Below, in pieces: positions 6,418-7,013 of a stretch of DNA of 7,013 bases. Source of the stretch: Bacillota bacterium (GTDB lineage Bacteria > Bacillota > Clostridia > Christensenellales > CAG-138); NCBI GenBank assembly GCA_023393045.1, contig JAEWMV010000175.1, positions 1-7,013 of the forward strand, written 5' to 3'. The position numbers and the translations under genes were made by a program. Every line of letters starts with the position of its first letter. The first letter of the stretch is position 1. A model generated the notes under the pieces. The model did no database searches. It saw nothing but the letters and a program-made list of their open reading frames with translations, and was not told where the DNA came from.

Positions 6418-6433
6418 CGACCATAGTGTCCAA
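6404..6433 (-). promoter_or_regulatory. Candidate promoter of the aroE-aroA-aroC-transporter cluster
   Basis: On the minus strand TTGGAC (6433-6428) is followed after 18 bases by TACAAT (6409-6404), one mismatch from the sigma-70/sigma-A -10 consensus. Initiation would fall near 6397, giving a leader of about 140 bases. A perfect TATAAT also occurs at 6456-6451 but has no good -35 partner. TTGACT at 6417-6412 gives a poor -10 at 17 bases. Confidence 0.5.
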
Positions 6434-6527
6434 TACAGGCATTCGATGATATTATAGAGAAAATTAATCGATCCACGTTTTTTTTCATTATCCATATCGC
6501 ACGCAAGCGCCTTTCTCTTTTCCGCCC

Positions 6528-6556
6528 ATGACAGAACAGGTAATATATGATAGAAT
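6528..6556 (+). promoter_or_regulatory. Candidate promoter of the LysR-type gene
   Basis: ATGACA (6528-6533) and TAGAAT (6551-6556) are each one mismatch from the -35 and -10 consensus, with the ideal 17-base spacer. Initiation near 6563 gives a leader of about 60 bases before the start codon at 6624. Confidence 0.6.
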
Positions 6557-6566
6557 GATTCAATCA
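6556..6566. promoter_or_regulatory. Perfect 11-base palindrome at the LysR gene start site
   Basis: TGATTCAATCA is a perfect palindrome about a central C. It begins on the last base of the candidate -10 box and spans the predicted initiation point, a position suited to an autoregulatory operator. It overlaps the CAATCAAG octamer (6561-6568) that recurs, inverted, at the aroE promoter. Confidence 0.4.
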
Positions 6567-6610
6567 AGTTCAGGGTATTCTATGGTACTCTGCAGGAAAA
6601 TCCGCGGTTG

Positions 6611-6616
6611 AGGAGG
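6611..6616 (+). promoter_or_regulatory. Ribosome binding site fixing the LysR start
   Basis: AGGAGG lies 7 bases before the ATG at 6624 but only 1 base before the in-frame ATG at 6618. The spacing therefore selects 6624, which also gives the typical MTLQQ N-terminus of the family. Confidence 0.75.
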
Positions 6617-6623
6617 GATGATT

Positions 6624-7013
6624 ATGACACTGCAGCAGATCAAATGCTTCACGGTGCTGGCCGAAACGCTCCATTACACCAAAGCCGCCAGCCTCCTTTT
6701 TATCTCCCAGCCGAGCCTGAGCTATACCATCGCGCAAATGGAAAAGGAGCTCGGCGTCGCGCTCTTCGAGCGGCAGGGCAAAAAAGTCAGGCTCACCAAG
6801 CACGGCGAGGCGTTCCTTCCCTATGCCAAAAGCTCCCTTGCCGCCATTGAAAACGGCAGGGAGTGCCTTGAGAGGATGACGCAGCCGAAAAACTCCGTCA
6901 ACCTGGGCTATATTTACAGTTTGAGCTTCGATTTTCTCCCCTCCGTCATCAGCGGCTTTACGGAAAGCCACCATATGGAAAACCTGGCTTTCAATTTCTA
7001 TATGGGGTTGAAC
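6624..7013 (+). CDS. LysR-type transcriptional regulator (partial, 3' end beyond window)
   Basis: 130 codons are visible of a protein that is usually about 290-300 residues. The N-terminal winged helix-turn-helix is clear: MTLQQIKCFTVLAETLHYTKAA opens it, ISQPSLSYTI (27-36) is the recognition-helix region, ELGVALFERQGKKVRLTKHG (42-61) is the wing, and a linker helix follows to about 86. From about residue 92 (NLGYIYSL) the effector-binding domain begins and is cut by the edge, so no ligand can be inferred. The nearest resemblance is to CynR/YwbI-like members. It is divergent from aroE with promoters back to back, which in this family usually marks the operon it controls. Shikimate-responsive LysR proteins next to shikimate dehydrogenase genes are known (for example QuiR in Listeria), so a shikimate-pathway metabolite is a reasonable guess for the co-inducer, but only a guess. 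Confidence 0.95.
   Translation, partial: MTLQQIKCFTVLAETLHYTKAASLLFISQPSLSYTIAQMEKELGVALFERQGKKVRLTKHGEAFLPYAKSSLAAIENGRECLERMTQPKNSVNLGYIYSLSFDFLPSVISGFTESHHMENLAFNFYMGLN

Larger units (their letters stand above)
6256..6623. other. Divergent intergenic control region between aroE and the LysR gene
   Basis: 368 bases with no credible gene. It contains opposed promoter candidates (6433-6404 on minus, 6528-6556 on plus), an AT-rich middle (about 6440-6495, including a run of eight T at 6478-6485), dyads near both promoters, the roughly 140-base aroE leader with a hairpin, and a roughly 60-base LysR leader with a short direct repeat. The layout is what is expected where a LysR-type protein represses its own gene and activates the divergent operon. 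Confidence 0.7.

Noticed and set aside
6443..6485. Terminator ending in the T8 run at 6478-6485
   Set aside because: The only upstream dyad is five pairs (TCGAT/ATCGA) with a 19-base loop, and there is no plus-strand gene to terminate. The run is better explained as part of an AT-rich control region.
6298..6567. Minus-strand frame of 89 codons (65 from an internal ATG at 6495) across the aroE upstream region
   Set aside because: It runs through both candidate promoters and the AT-rich centre, has no well-spaced Shine-Dalgarno, and resembles no family I know.
6570..6974. 134-codon minus-strand frame opposite the LysR gene
   Set aside because: Antisense to an unmistakable helix-turn-helix coding region, with no independent support.
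1..7013. CRISPR arrays, insertion sequences, prophage or tRNA genes
   Set aside because: No regularly spaced repeats, transposase or integrase reading frames, or tRNA-like cloverleaf sequences were seen on either strand.

Overview
The window holds one minus-strand gene cluster with a divergent regulator at its right end. Read in transcription order from right to left it is aroE (6255-5383), aroA (5344-4049), aroC (3995-2817), an oligopeptide/dipeptide-type ABC transporter lipoprotein (2747-1164), its first permease (1021-14), and probably the first codons of a further gene (from 7 to the left edge). A LysR-type regulator starts at 6624 on the plus strand and is cut by the right edge. Gaps between the minus-strand genes are 38, 53, 69, 142 and about 6 bases. 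None contains a convincing intrinsic terminator, so one long transcript is plausible.

The host is probably a GC-rich low-branching Firmicute (Clostridia, perhaps a gut anaerobe) or a relative. This rests on the GC-rich coding sequence, strong AGGAGG-like ribosome binding sites, a lipoprotein with a Thr/Glu/Pro-rich linker, and the style of the solute-binding protein. The assignment is an inference and is not firm.

The three aro genes encode shikimate dehydrogenase, EPSP synthase and chorismate synthase: the reductive step and the last two steps from dehydroshikimate to chorismate. Shikimate kinase (aroK), which acts between aroE and aroA, is absent here and must lie elsewhere. All three enzymes are complete, but each departs from its family at recognisable positions. 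Chorismate synthase has Tyr for the active-site His of the GESH motif, plus about 14 extra residues right after it. Shikimate dehydrogenase has an altered substrate motif and an Asp where NADP enzymes carry Asn-Arg-Thr. EPSP synthase has Tyr for the Arg100 equivalent. Together they look like a divergent co-evolved lineage of the pathway.

The 368-base space between aroE and the LysR gene holds good candidate promoters in both directions. A shared octamer (CAATCAAG) lies at or just after each -10 box, and dyads sit over both start regions, as expected for a LysR-controlled divergent pair. The transcribed aroE leader (about 140 bases) contains a hairpin. A large GC-rich hairpin lies between the binding-protein gene and the permease gene and may set the expression ratio of the two. 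No RNA genes, CRISPR arrays, insertion sequences or phage genes were seen.
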